From Rostrohypoxylon terebratum (lineage: Eukaryota > Ascomycota > Sordariomycetes > Xylariales > Hypoxylaceae): 64,000 nt of DNA. The translations under genes were made by a program, and so were the position numbers. Positions 11,954 to 23,300 of the stretch are shown in pieces. The DNA is taken from positions 43,365 to 107,364 of the forward strand of contig MU385955.1 of assembly GCA_022497145.1 (NCBI GenBank), given 5' to 3'. The notes beneath the pieces are model-generated. The model was not told where the DNA came from, made no database searches, and saw nothing but the letters and a program-made list of their open reading frames with translations. Each line of letters begins with the position of its first letter. Positions within the stretch are counted from its first letter, which is position 1.

Positions 11954-13523
11954 CTAAATGCTCACTGACTGCTCACTATCTCCACATCCACCTTCATCTC
12001 CTAAAGGTCCATCTATCGGTGGTCCGACAAGTGGTCTCGTCCTTTTTGTCACGAGCATTTCCATCCCAACTTGCCGAAACTCAGTAGTCCGGATCCATCT
12101 ACGTATGCGGCGACGGGATCTAGTCCAGCGATGATTATCGCGGCCGTACTGCATTGGTTGTTCTGGCCTATTCCAGGGAACATCGCGGGATACGTAAGGC
12201 ATCGGTCCATATGGCCTGGTCCATGAAACGTCGATATTGTCGTAAAACCCCTCCGCCTTAGGCACTACCCTATTCCTATGTTGTTCCTCAGCCGCTCTCC
12301 AGAAAATATTTTTAATAAATTCCATATCGGTGTTACAAAGTCTCTGTACACATCTAGCTCAACAGCCCTATCTTCTTGATCATCCCACTCAAATTCCTCC
12401 AAAAGTTGGATAAGGTCGTCAGAATATTGTGGGCCTGGATTACGTCCATTGATGGCGATGAGTCGCCTGCTTTCTGGACGGTGAGCCCATCGCTGAGATT
12501 CATCTTTTTGTTGGCCTTCGATGGGCGCCCTGGGTACCGGCCGTTCGTCCTCGGGAAATTTAACATGCGTCATGCACAAGCTACGCAGAACACAGCCAAC
12601 CTGATATATATCCTCCCATTGATTTAGTTCTTTATCGTTCGGAAATTTCTTGGATGGTCGTAAAAGAGCCGGGGCGTCATTTCTCATCGCCATATCACCA
12701 TAGTCGCACAATACGACTCGCGGGAATGCGTTTTCTGGATTATCCCAAGAATTGACCTCGCCTCCTCGAGCTGGAGCGTAATCAAGCATAATATTTTCCA
12801 TGGTTATATCTCGATGATAAATCTCTACCCAGTTAGGTGCATTTGCCGGCTCCGGCCGCGGCTCAGTTCCGTCTAGCTGGGCTGGGGTCAGGTCGGGATA
12901 TACGACACCGTATCGCAAATATAAGAGAACCTTGCAGAGCTGGTGGGCAACGTGCCAGACGAACGCCCCCGGAACTCTTTTCTCATGGTGATAAAATGCA
13001 TCTCTTAAGTTTTGTAGGTTACCACCATTGAGGTACCTACACGGTGCGTGAACGACGACTGATTAGCTAGGTACGACTTACACTTATAAGACGGGGGATA
13101 TAATATCATGTGGATTGAATCTTACTCAAAATACAGCTCATAATAAGGTCTACCATTGTCAGGATCATGACCGCTTCTCCAATACTCCATAGCAGGTAAT
13201 TGCGGAATACGCGGGTGCCGGACCTGTACATGCGCATGGTCTAAATTGGTAAACCTGAACTCGTTGGGGTAAGGGTGGCTGTAGTCCCAGCTGGATAGTG
13301 GTCGGCTGGCTGCCTTTTTATTCTCGAGCCTCTTCACAAAATATAGTCTGTCGTTAGACACGGATTGAACAACATAAACCCTTTTTTTGAAAATTTGGCA
13401 GAGGATAAACCCTTCTTTAGCCATCTCGCTGGTATCAGCAGCATTGTCTCCCGCTCCGGTGGTCTCATAAGGAATCCATACGCCGACCTGTCCGAAAATA
13501 GTTTGGTTGCCGTTTGACGACAT
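11954..13523 (-). CDS. Divergent protein kinase-like protein
   Basis: Exon 1 is 13523-13126. A GTAAGA donor and GTGTAG acceptor join it to an exon starting at 13036, restoring the hinge YELYF-E-YLNGGNLQNLR. Visible kinase elements are the beta-3 Lys (YFVKRLEN), the catalytic loop HRDITMENIMLD, and a DYG (CDYGDM) in place of DFG. No clear glycine-rich loop is seen. The exon reads to a stop at 12265 (389 residues). Alternatively, a 50-nt intron at 12336-12287 (GTAACA..CTGAG) switches to a frame ending at 11954 (476 residues). I prefer the latter because that tail contains two 16-residue tandem repeats (DVSWTRPYGPMPYVSR and DVPWNRPEQPMQYGRD). It resembles lineage-specific Ser/Thr kinases of filamentous ascomycetes; substrate unknown. 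The kinase core is well supported, the 3' end is not. Confidence 0.7.
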
Positions 13524-14169
13524 AACTCATAAGTGTATAAGACTATAAGTAGGCTTTCAATAGACGTAAAAACCATTGAATTCTTCTCCCTGAACGACCG
13601 ATAGAACTGTTTAGTATTGACAAGGTATCTCACAATTGTATTTATTATTTGCTGAAGGTTATCAGAAATAAGAAAATAAATTCTATCATTTAACTACATC
13701 CGTCAATAGAAAATTAGCTAAATACTTATCTGCCTAGTACCTACCTGTAGGAGGCATTTTAGGACGGGAACAGTCCAACTTGGAAGTCTTTGTCCATACG
13801 TCACAAGTGTATGGTAGTGATTGAGAAGGAAAGCAGGAGGACTCTACTATAGGGCGAATTACCTCGAACTAAACAAGGTCTACGCTTCACCTATCGCTTG
13901 ATATTAAGTTTGAATATAGATACTGCCTTCCGCACAGTAGGACGAGGTGCCTTGGAAGGTACGTCCCTATGTGCGAAGTACCCGGTTGAACGGGTCGACC
14001 TCTGAGAGGCAATGGGATTGGTACGTCACCACATAGTAACTAGGTACCTAGCCGTAAATAAAACAGCAGGGTAATTATAACTAGGTATTCTTTACCAAAT
14101 CAGAAAATACCTCTCAGGATTATCTATTACTATATTACGCATTGTGTCACTGTGTCACTGTGTCGCTCT
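13524..14169. other. Intergenic region, no gene seen
   Basis: Between the GH32 3' end and the kinase 5' end, which lie on the same strand. A short tandem repeat of TGTGTCAC-like units spans about 14144-14165. No coding signal was recognised. Confidence 0.45.
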
Positions 14170-16095
14170 TCAACTCCTATCTGGCCAGGCGTCATATAGC
14201 CCCTCGTAAACCGTCACATCTCCGAACGTCACTTCACCACTGCCGTCTTGGAAGAATCGAATTTCCCTAGAAGAATCATACCACGATCTAAGTACCAAGT
14301 TAGCGTTTTTATCAGATAAAAGATAGAGTAGGGGGACTCACCGAGCCCAGGTGCTAATGGCAAATCGCCCATTAGCATGAACCTCGACGATAGAATTGTC
14401 CACCACGATAGTCAAGTTGAGAGTTTCCACAACTTTCTGCTTGCCTTCGACGATGTCAAATAGGCGTAATCGGCCATATTCGTTGCGAGAATCGATACCA
14501 TCGGTGGTGAGGGCTGCGGCGCTGGTGTTTGTGCGGTCGATCATGACGGTCTCGTTGGAGAACTGATAGTAGATAGTCGTGCTCTCGTGCTCCGATGATA
14601 AGATTTGGAAACCGGCTTTCAGGTTGCTACCCCGGCTTGCTTGAGGGAAAGACAGAGTTGCAGTGATGACGTGAAACTTGCTTTGCGGCACGGTCTGGAA
14701 GCTCGTGGTACCTGGTGAGCTCGACGTCCGGCCAGGTTCGGTAAATGAAGTGCCGCCGGTGAGCTTAGCCAATGCTTCACGCGAAATCTCCTGCTTGAGG
14801 GTTTCTAATGTTACTATGCCGGAGTGGTTGCTCTTGACACGCCATGACCCAGTCTCACGCACGAGCTCATTGTCAAAGACGTTGTTAATCTTCCCAACGC
14901 TTAGCTCACGAGGAAGCAAAAGCGCGCCTGTCCAATTCTGCTGATTGGTCGGAAAGTCCAGGGTACCGTAGTAATCTCCAGTCAACCAGATGTAAGAGAT
15001 GAAACGGTCAGGGGCGCCGCTCTTCTGTGAAGCTTGGGAGCGGGCGGGTAATTCTTTTCCGGCAGCAGCGTAAGCAGAATGTCCCCAATCAAGCTTGCCC
15101 GCCATGTTAGGCACGAACTTGACCTTCTGGCCACCGCATGTGGACACGACATTTCCCGCTGCCCATAGCATTTCGCGGAAATCGGAGACCTGAGGCACTA
15201 TGGGGTCCAACGACCACTCCGCGCCCACAGTCGTGAATATATCGCCGTTCGCATTGTACCCATGCTCGTCCAAGCTGAAAACATTGGCGACTTCGAAGTT
15301 GAATCCCCATCGGCCCGCCCAATCGCCGTTGCCCCAGGTCGAGTTGGCTGGCTCATGCCACCACTGGCCTAATTCTTCCCAATATTGGAAGTCGGGGTCG
15401 TGTTGACGGTAAAGGAACTGGCTAGGGCCTTCTCCGTGGACGCCTCCCGAGATGACAGTATACCATGTACCCGGGGCACTCTTCAGGTATGCGTCAAGCT
15501 TGCTGTTCTGGAACACGAAGGGATCGCGGAAACCTGTTACGTTGACTGCAAAGGGAGGGGAGGGGATGACCGGTCCCTGGTCTAGCTTAGTGAAGTTGTG
15601 GCCACCGTCGGTTGACACAGCCAGGGAATGCGTTTCGCTTCCTCTGGTATATGCAATTGTCCACTGAATTGGTAAATAGGAGATGGAGGCATAGAGTAGG
15701 GTAGGCATGCCATTGATGCCGTTAGGGATTACCGACCCATCAAATACTGCGACAGGATCGTTTTTCCCGCCTGGTAATATGAACTGGGCTCCGTTTGCGT
15801 TGATATCCTTGTATGTGACAAGATCGTCTGTTGTTGCGCCCGCAGCGCCACTACCGTCATGTAAAAAGCCGACGTGGAAGAGTCCCGTATTGGGGTCCGT
15901 GTAGTGCATACAAGGATCGCCGATCTGCCCAAAAGGTGGGAGAACGTGGGCTTTTGGCCGCCACGTCTCAAAGAGGCTCGAGTTGGCAAGGGTCGACAAG
16001 TTTGGCGGAGCTGAGTTGTAGTCAATCTCTTGCCTTGCCGCGAGGGACCCTGCTAGGACAGCTGGGGAAAGCTTCATCTTGTCTTGAGCTGCCAT
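14170..16095 (-). CDS. Glycoside hydrolase family 32 beta-fructofuranosidase / fructosyltransferase
   Basis: Exon 1 is 16095-14342 and exon 2 is 14287-14170. A GTGAGT donor and GCTAAC branch join STWAR to SWYDSSREIRF; 623 residues. The segment LFETWRPKAHVLPPFGQIGD carries the nucleophile Asp60 in IGDP. FRDP (189-192) holds the transition-state Asp, and FNFEVAN Glu268 is the likely acid/base. This form closely resembles the transfructosylating enzymes of Aspergillus (FopA/SucA type), not the WMNDPNG invertases. The C-terminal beta-sandwich has IVEVHANGRFAIST. Met7 (MKLSPAVLAGSLAA) aligns with the usual start and would give a short signal-like sequence, so the true start may be 16077. Several NxT/NxS sites suit a secreted enzyme. 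Predicted activity is sucrose hydrolysis and/or fructo-oligosaccharide synthesis. Confidence 0.92.
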
Positions 16096-17431
16096 TCACG
16101 CAGCTGGCGGTAAGATACGCTCGGAATCCTTACATTCATGATGATGCCGTGCGGTAGTCCTCTACTTATAGACAGTTGCGTCGAAATGGGTTCGGTCTTG
16201 CATTCGTATCTGCCCTAGCTTTTCCCCGCCACGAAATCGCGTCGACATCAACAAACCTAGAACTTGGAGCTCGTGTGGAGATTTGCGGAGAAATTGGGCT
16301 TTGGGTCAGGTGGGACCAGGGGATAGAGGCTGGAGATTCATTGGAGTCTTACCTAAATACTAGCTGTAGTAGTTATAGCTTCGGCCTTACTGGCGATTTC
16401 TAATATTTCTTTAGCTGGAAAATTCTTGTTAGTCCATAAGCCATCGTGAAGACCCTGGAAGGCTAACGCAATTCCCCAAAACACAGTTTCTCCAAAACAA
16501 AACCCTTCAGACCGATGGTGAACGGATAATTCCGAGGCTACCAAGAGTAGGTAGACATAGCGATGATTCGAGGGTAAACTTGTCGCGACGAACTAGAATG
16601 TGCACATGATTTACTCCGTCTTAAAGGCTCTCTGTTCTTTGACGGCAACGAGGTTCCGCTCTCAGCTTCATTTGCCAATGATTAGATGATCAAAAAAATC
16701 TCACCAGGTATAGGCATCACTCTACGTGACCTAGAACATTTCTGGATTTCACCTAAATCGTATTGTAGGTTCTAGCGATTTATAGGTAAGCTTTTAGTTG
16801 TATCCATGGATGCAAGCAAAAGAAAACACTAGGTATTTACAAGGATGGGTACCTAGATCCAGAACTCTCACCCTAATTTTGACTATCTTAATCATTAATA
16901 ATGGTCTGAGCATAACTACATCGCGTTCGGCAGAGGGTCGTATAGAATTTCTTATGGCTCGTAAGTACCTAGTGCATGTTTAAATACCTCGTAGGAGATG
17001 GTACCACTAATGACATCGAATTGCGAATGTGGAAGCTTATCCATTTTGAAGCAGCACGTCACGGCCCGCGACACATTGACTATGCGCCAACTTGAATACG
17101 ACAAGCATTGCTTCAAAAGTTACCCTTATCGTCATCGACAGACACGCCTTTACTGACATGTTCATTTTAGCATGGCGAATGCGATTCGTTGCTGGCTAAT
17201 GTGGAACAATCGAATATGAACCCTTTTCAAAGACAGCCACTATTAACAACAACCCCACCCTCACCTAAATATAATAGATCATAACATCGTGACATAGGTA
17301 TTATTGTGGATGGAGTGTTTTCCACGCGTACGACAGAATATAACATATGAAAACATGGACAACTTTGGCTTAAATATAGACACCTCATATCCCATCCCAC
17401 AAAATCGCAAGCCTCATGATTATATCCATTT
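16096..17431. other. Intergenic region, no gene seen
   Basis: About 1.3 kb between the 3' end of the methyltransferase and the 5' end of the GH32 gene, both on the minus strand. Only short open frames without recognisable domains are present. It should contain the GH32 promoter. Confidence 0.45.
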
Positions 17432-19264
17432 CTAGGGCTTTCGACCATAGATGTATCGAACCTTCATATATGCGTGCATGGACTTAGACTTGAGTTCCTT
17501 GCGGAGATGCGCTAGTGTTACTTGACAGCCCGGGGTATCTTCACCATGAACAATATTCCACGGGACAAGAACATATCCTATGCGATAATTAGGCCGTTAG
17601 ACAATTCGCAGATTCCCGGCAATACGACAGGGTTGGCCGAAATATGTGAAGGGCGAAAGACTTACCCTCGAGATCGTTGATCAAGGTTAGTAGAGTGAGT
17701 CCACCGATTTCAGCGAGTTTTTTATCAGCTGGCCAAGGACCTAGATAGCGAGGAATTAATTTCAATCTGCGACCACTGGGATATTAGGTACTATGTAGGT
17801 CGGTATGTTACTCACCAATAGGTAGCTGTGTAAAATGTTAGAGTAAGCTAAATAATGCCAATTAGGAATTGATGAAAGAAAAACCACTCACTTTGAAGTT
17901 GACCTCTTTGATATCAACGAATCCAGCCTCCTCAAGCCCCTTATTCTGGAATCTGTTTTCCAGAACTTGGAAGCTCAAGCCTATCTTCTTACTCAACTAT
18001 ATCGCATCAAGTTAGCAAGCACTTATATTTTAAGTGAGGTAGAGAAAGAGGAACTGTCGCGCAACCCAGATTGTACTGCACTCACCTCTTTCCACAATGG
18101 GTTCCAAAATGTCTTAATGATACCATCCTCCTTAATGGTACCGTCGTCAGAGCACATTATGACATCGCATTCACAGGACTGGACCCAGCCACCAGGCTTA
18201 CAGCAGCGGAACGCCTGCTGAAACAATTTCGACCAATCGCCTATAGCCCCAAATAGATAGCGCATGTGGATGAAGTCGAAGTGATCGGAAGGCCATGTCC
18301 ACTCTTTAGTGCAGTCATCGATCTCAAACTTGACGTTTGGGGGTACCCACAGCGGCTGCGTTGGCGACAGGTCTGTCCCTAACACTTCAGCGTTGGGATA
18401 CTGATCGCCCACATCACTACGGAAGCATTAGCTATGATTGAGCGCGGCAATGCGTTTAACATGGGGTTTCCAAGGAAGTAAAAAGCGGGCTGTGTTACAT
18501 TGCCCATATTCCTGTAAGTGGTTTTCAATCAGCATTACTTGATCTTTGAAATGCATGAGGTTCGCTTGGTGATGTTGCTACGTACCGGTCCCGGTTCCGA
18601 CGTCCAGCACTCTCTATAGAACATCAGTATTCGAGATTTAGATTTTTAATACTGGCTAGATTCAAGGTGACTCAAGGTGATAGGCAAATACCTCCATATC
18701 ATCTTTAACTGGCGCGAGGAATAGCTTATCGTCTAGCATAATTGTCAAATAATGGTGCCTGGCAATTGATCAGTTCACCCTCCAATCTCAAGTATTGTTG
18801 ATCGCTGATATAAGCTCATTCTTACGTGATGTCTTGTGAATGCATCTGCTGCTCATCATTCGGCGCAAAGTATTGGGACTCATGCCTTTCACTGTGGTAT
18901 GTCCGGCCTTGGATAGTGCGATATTCCAGGATACTCGCCGTGATGGAATTGGTGCTGCTAGCACTACGATTATATAAATGTCATTAAATCGGGTCAATCA
19001 GATATTTAGGTGGACATATGATGTTGTGAATACTAACGCATCATCACCTAAAGCCGAATCTGCATCATCATCGGAATTATCTTCCATCTAAGCATGAACA
19101 GAATTAGTCAGAAACTTATTCATATTGGAATGTCTCCACGATCATTCAATTTCATCACCTGACGTCTATGGTTTTAGCCGAAGAACATTTACCTCATCTC
19201 CAGCTTGAAGCGCGGGGACCAACTCAGGCCCATCGTGGGCGGAAGCTGCTGGTTGATCTGTCAT
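17432..19264 (-). CDS. LaeA-like class I SAM-dependent methyltransferase, 11 exons
   Basis: Eleven exons reconstructed by frame and splice signals: 19264-19193, 19087-19038, 18963-18826, 18758-18692, 18613-18586, 18511-18499, 18416-18086, 17996-17892, 17825-17816, 17740-17666, 17577-17432. They sum to 1035 nt, exactly 344 codons plus stop. Exon 6 is 13 nt (completing GTGTGIWAI) and exon 9 is 10 nt (LPIG). The N-terminus is low complexity (MTDQPAASAHDGP); then SITASILEYRTIQGRTYH, motif I VLDVGTGTGIWA, NAEVLGTDLSPTQP, DFIHMRYLFG, and KPGGWVQSCE. This order is typical of the large ascomycete family related to LaeA/TAM methyltransferases, about 330-360 residues long. Such proteins are nuclear regulators or small-molecule methylators; which applies is unknown. 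The stop follows RYIYGRKP. Confidence 0.88.
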
Positions 19265-20748
19265 TTTCGGCACAAGTGTCGATAGGATAGGATTAGAGCG
19301 AGTCGGAATTGATTTTGATGATATTGAAACTCGAATCGAACAGGATGTAATAATAAAAAGCCTCGGCGACCCCCCACGTCTCACATCCATAGGAGGTCTA
19401 GCCTAACTTGGGTAGGTTATGGCGGCGGGGTTGGTGAAAAAAAAATAGCCTGCCATCCCGAATACGCGAAGTGGCCCGTGCTCTTGAAAAGAGGAAAGGA
19501 AATGGTAATATCATTGAATCGTATAACTTAACTGACTATTCGCAGTTCTTAGGATTTAGTTTTGGAGTTGCTTGCCTGCAAAACTGGAATGATTAACACA
19601 ACCCAGTGGTAGTAGACTACTAGTATCTAGATGTACTATACTAGCCATGTATGTATGTTAAGCAGAGAGTATTGATAACTTGGAACACTTGAGAGAGTCG
19701 TTATGCAGGTACTAAAGTCTAAGGTAGGTAGGTACTACTAGCTATTATATAATATACATAGCTGATGGTGGAAAGGGGTAAACATTTCCCACATTACGTC
19801 ATAGTGCTTTAGGATGTCAGGTACTACTAGGTAGGTTACTGGTATGGTTGCCGTTAGTTACTGCAGAGCACATCAATGAGATTTTGTTTTCTGAATTATT
19901 GATGTCCTGGCGACGGAAAGAACGGAGTGATATCTGCATAAAGCATAGTAGGTAGTGACCTAGGTAATTCTTAATAGCTGAAGAAAGAGCACTTGGTATC
20001 CACAGAATATTAGGTAGAGTTTGAATCCCATAATGTCTGAAAACTACTATGTGATACGGGTTTCTTCTTGAGTCTTTGCTTTTATTCATGACCAATGTCT
20101 TATTAATTCAACCTAGGGGTACTTATATACAGTACGGAATTTTAATATTATCTAAGTAAAATGTAGTAAGTTTTATGCGGAGCCAAACAGCGAATGAAAA
20201 TGATGTACTGATAGGTACTTTCCCGAAGTTCGAGAAACAACCGGAGGCAGCGTACTGGACGAAGAAACCCTCCTCGTTTAAGGGTCAGAATCCCATCACC
20301 ACCAATCCCCGAAACCTACGCCCCTCACAACACCCAGACATTCTTCGATGTGGCAATATATCGACCCGTAGATGTTCGTGATCCGCACCACTGGGCAATA
20401 AACATTGTGTCCCCTACCAGGCGTGGCACCATTCACCAAGTGCGCGACGACGTTGGTGGGAGAGGTTACTAGGTATGTACCAAACGCATACCACAATACG
20501 CGGCCGAACCGATCCAGACTATACCGCCTGTCTATATTCATCGGGTACGTACGTTAGTTGCACGTGCGACAAATCCGCAGAATCATTCAGAGGTGGCCGG
20601 TCAACAACACGTCAAGCACATGGAACTGCCAACGCTGGGTCGTCGAGATCGTCCGTTGGTTGCGAAATTCGGGGCTTCTCATGGTTAGGCGAAGAGGTTA
20701 TAGGCGGTTAATTCGTGCTAGAGAGTATCGACAGTGAGGAGGTTAGCT
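19265..20748. other. Intergenic region, no gene seen
   Basis: About 1.5 kb upstream of the methyltransferase. An AAGGTAGGTAGGTACT motif lies near 19721-19735. Overlapping short frames at 20175-20711 were considered and dismissed. Confidence 0.45.
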
Positions 20749-21561
20749 TTAAGCTGTATTGCTGGAAGTTTGATTTGTGCATACTTTAGCGAAAAAAGCG
20801 ATGATATCGTCAACTCCATCTGGCTCGTTGATCCAATGTCCTCCGTCCTGGTACTCGTGGAAATCCACTGAAAAGTTCAGATCGCGAAGAATATCCCGCA
20901 TGCGTTTTCCATTTTGTATAGGAACAACCTCGTCATCAATCGCATGCGCTAGAAACACAGGCGTCGATATGATAGCTACCGGGTCGACCAGTCTGTCGGA
21001 AGGCCGCAGATAAGCATTCTGCAATACGTTCAAAAGCTCAGCTCCCTCCCGTTTCGACGCGAGCAAGTCGTTTATAACGTTATTCAAAGGCATCCAGCTA
21101 CACAGTCCGATCAAACCGGCAAATCCTTGGCCGTCGGAGAAGAATGTGGCCAGGGCAGTAGCGAATCCTTGGCTGATACCACCAAGGAAGATTTTTTGGC
21201 GAGGAACAAGCTTCTCTTCCTGTTGAATCACGTTCAAGATAGCGCTGATACTTGTTCGCTTCCCTTCTTCCTGTAGTTCAACCTGTTCTTCCGGGTCCTC
21301 GACCGACCACATGTCGAACCACTGTGACATTGAAGTCCCAAATCTTGCCGATGGTAGGAGAGGAGCTGAAGGGAAGACCCATCTGACATTGGGCAGGCGA
21401 TCTAGTAAAGTTCGTGGTTGATCAACAGGAATTGAAGCTTCACTTTCGAAAAATTCGTTGGCGAATTCCTCGCTCTCGCTGTCACGGCCATGTAGGAAAA
21501 TAATTGTATGAGTATGATTGTTAGGGTCCCGTGGCCCTACAATATGTGTCATCTGAGCCAT
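20749..21561 (-). CDS. Acyl-protein thioesterase / phospholipase-carboxylesterase family hydrolase
   Basis: Single exon of 270 residues, starting at the first real ATG at 21561 (the frame upstream lacks an ATG). Alpha/beta-hydrolase features: IIFLHGRDSESEEFA oxyanion region, nucleophile in GGISQG (Ser about 130), acidic residue in AIDDEVVP (about 209-210), and catalytic His in DGGHW (about 242). This is the APT1/YLR118c-like branch (Abhydrolase_2), whose members remove fatty acyl groups from proteins or hydrolyse short-chain esters in the cytosol. The WVFPSAP and SQWFDMWS segments are also characteristic of that branch. No signal peptide is seen. The exact substrate is not predictable; fungal genomes hold several such paralogues. 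Confidence 0.9.
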   Translation of the reverse strand: MAQMTHIVGPRDPNNHTHTIIFLHGRDSESEEFANEFFESEASIPVDQPRTLLDRLPNVRWVFPSAPLLPSARFGTSMSQWFDMWSVEDPEEQVELQEEGKRTSISAILNVIQQEEKLVPRQKIFLGGISQGFATALATFFSDGQGFAGLIGLCSWMPLNNVINDLLASKREGAELLNVLQNAYLRPSDRLVDPVAIISTPVFLAHAIDDEVVPIQNGKRMRDILRDLNFSVDFHEYQDGGHWINEPDGVDDIIAFFAKVCTNQTSSNTA

Positions 21562-21771
21562 ATTCGCCGTCAATGTGAGATGGTTCTTATAGAAATGGCA
21601 ATTATGAAAAAGTTGTCGAAATTGTTCAGCCAGTACTCGGTTGTGCCGCGCTGTGGTTTAAATAGGTACCTATCTCCGTTAAATTTTCAAATTTTTACCT
21701 TTTACTTTAATCAGATTGTAGTGCCATATGTTGCCTCTAGTGATAATGGATCTATTGTAATACCTAAAAAA

Positions 21772-21863
21772 AGCACTGACGAGTCTAATAGGAGTAGATA
21801 CTGGATGTGGAATTTAGGTTCAACTCCTATTAGACTTGTCGGTGCCTTCCTTTTGTTCCACTT
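21772..21863. repeat. Palindromic hairpin repeat, copy 1
   Basis: Inverted arms at 21772-21793 (GCACTGACGAGTCTAATAGG...) and about 21823-21844 (...CTATTAGACTTGTCGGTGC) match at about 20 of 22 positions. The block from GTGGAAT at 21807 through CCTTTTGTTCCAC is shared with a second copy near 58.2 kb. It looks like a remnant of a short terminal-inverted-repeat element. No coding capacity. Confidence 0.65.
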
Positions 21864-21903
21864 TATCTAAGGTTGGATAAGACCAAGGCTTTAAGGGCTG
21901 AAA

Positions 21904-21990
21904 GGGTAAGGGGTTAGGGTTGGATGATGTTAGGGTTAAAATTAAATTGAGGTTAGGGTTATGGTTATGATTAGAGTTAAGGTTAGGGTT
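21904..21990 (+). repeat. Interstitial telomere-like (TTAGGG) tract
   Basis: Degenerate tandem TTAGGG units read on the plus strand, including GGGTTAGGGTT, GTTAGGGTTAAA, GGTTAGGGTTATGGTTATG and AAGGTTAGGGTT. TTAGGG is the usual telomere repeat of filamentous ascomycetes. The tract is internal, about 2.7 kb from an oppositely oriented CCCTAA tract at 24.70 kb. Confidence 0.8.
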
Positions 21991-22815
21991 ACCTGCTTAG
22001 GGAATCATGCTTTTGAAAATGTCAGTAATACCTTCATCCCCGTTAGCCCTGCTGACCTCGCCTCCGTGGATTTTACCGAGCACCAACATTGCCATTCTTG
22101 CATTGCCAGTAGAGATTCTTTGGAATTTCCATATTACCCAGAAGCAGGACAGCTAGTTTCAAACGTGCTTGATGAGAAAGCTGTTAGTCCGAGAGCGCTG
22201 ATGGATGTAATGCTTCTTGACCCTACAAGCTGACATCGTCGTTGATCGGGAGATGAACACGGATTTGTGGTGGGTATTGTGGAATTAGAGATTTGGCGAT
22301 ATCCCTATCATGAGGCATTGCTGACGAATATTCCGTCTCCTCGTTGAGGTATTGTGGTGAAGTTCGTGCTTGAGACAAGTTCCCGTCAACTGGATCTGGC
22401 ATGAAGCGCGCATCCACGGACTAGACGAGACCAGGCAGGCAATTGGCCAAAGCCGTCCGCCAATACTAGGCTACCGTTAAGGGAGACGAAAAGGCATTGT
22501 TCACCTTCAGTCTTTCTGACAGCCGCACTATCGTAGCCTTCGTCTAATCCGCGCCAATTGGGTTGCTGCCCGTCTTCCATATGTTTCGCGGTAGGTACCC
22601 TTTCAGCGACATCTCATTAAGCTCAGTCTAGGGACACCATACACAACCGCAAAGGCTTTCGAAACTGTACTAGGATGGAGGCCTGCATTCAAGTGAGTGT
22701 CTTGCGTCAATCCCACCAGCCGAGAGCTATTGCACGTAGAGTATATCGAAAGATATGATGGCTAAATTCGGCATCTATTCCGTCACGTAGAGCGCTATCG
22801 TAAAGAGTAACGCTC
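21991..22815. other. Non-coding or decayed DNA inside the telomere-flanked island
   Basis: No intact gene. Interrupted minus-strand frames between about 22223 and 22580 look like a fragmented protein (with IAKSLIPQYPPQIRVHLP), but I cannot assign a family. Confidence 0.4.
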
Positions 22816-23300
22816 GTGGAATTCACTCAGCCTGTCGACGGAAAGCCAGCAGTGTTTGTTAAATCCATTTTCCCTCAGATTTATACGTCGGCGCAGTTTG
22901 CAACATTCAATCAGGGTAAACTTTCGTCATTCCGTAGCGTGACGATAAATTCGACGATCTTGCGCATCAAGCAGTCAAGACAAGCGGTGGCGCTGTACGA
23001 GAGATTGCCAAGCGCAAAGGGATTCTCCTCGATTTTGAATTTCCGAATGACGTTACTTGGGATCAAAATTCCAAAGTAAGCCATGGCGAGGAAAATGTGC
23101 GCAAGCTAGTGAGATTGCTCAGAGGTGGGGATTTTTCAGGAGTTTGCAGTGCAGGAAGATGGTTGCTTAGAATTGGCTTGAAACTTACAAGCAGACAGAC
23201 ACCTGGTGAAGAGGCGCCGATTCTAATAAAAGACCATGTTTTCGGAAAAAATTATCAATTCAAGCCCCAGGTTAGGGACATTTGCTTTTCTTGGAATTGA
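22816..23300 (+). pseudogene. Truncated C-terminus of an FAD-linked (berberine-bridge-like) oxidase
   Basis: A frame from about 22943 to 23300 encodes DDLAHQAVKTSGGAVREI followed by a GILLDFEFPNDVTWDQ stretch, then VSHGEENVRKL and a GLKL end. This matches the C-terminal pattern of BBE-type FAD oxidases (xNDAxxxQ..., SYGAENVxKL, DPxGVF...GGFKL). The upstream continuation lies in another frame (22816-22940, starting EFTQPVDGKP) separated by a stop, so a frameshift is implied. The FAD-binding domain, with its His and Cys attachment sites, is absent. It is a relic, not a functional enzyme. The family call rests on a weak but ordered motif match. Confidence 0.5.

Noticed and set aside
20175..20711. 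Overlapping frames MRSQTANEN..., MYQTHTTIRG...
   Set aside because: No domain or splice support, and frames overlap on both strands as expected by chance.
21992..22230. Possible F-box-like words (LPVEILWNF) in one frame
   Set aside because: The match is ten residues and interrupted by a stop shortly after; too weak to call.
22223..22580. Minus-strand fragmentary frames with IAKSLIPQYPPQIRVHLP
   Set aside because: Several stops and no assignable family; mentioned only as decayed DNA.
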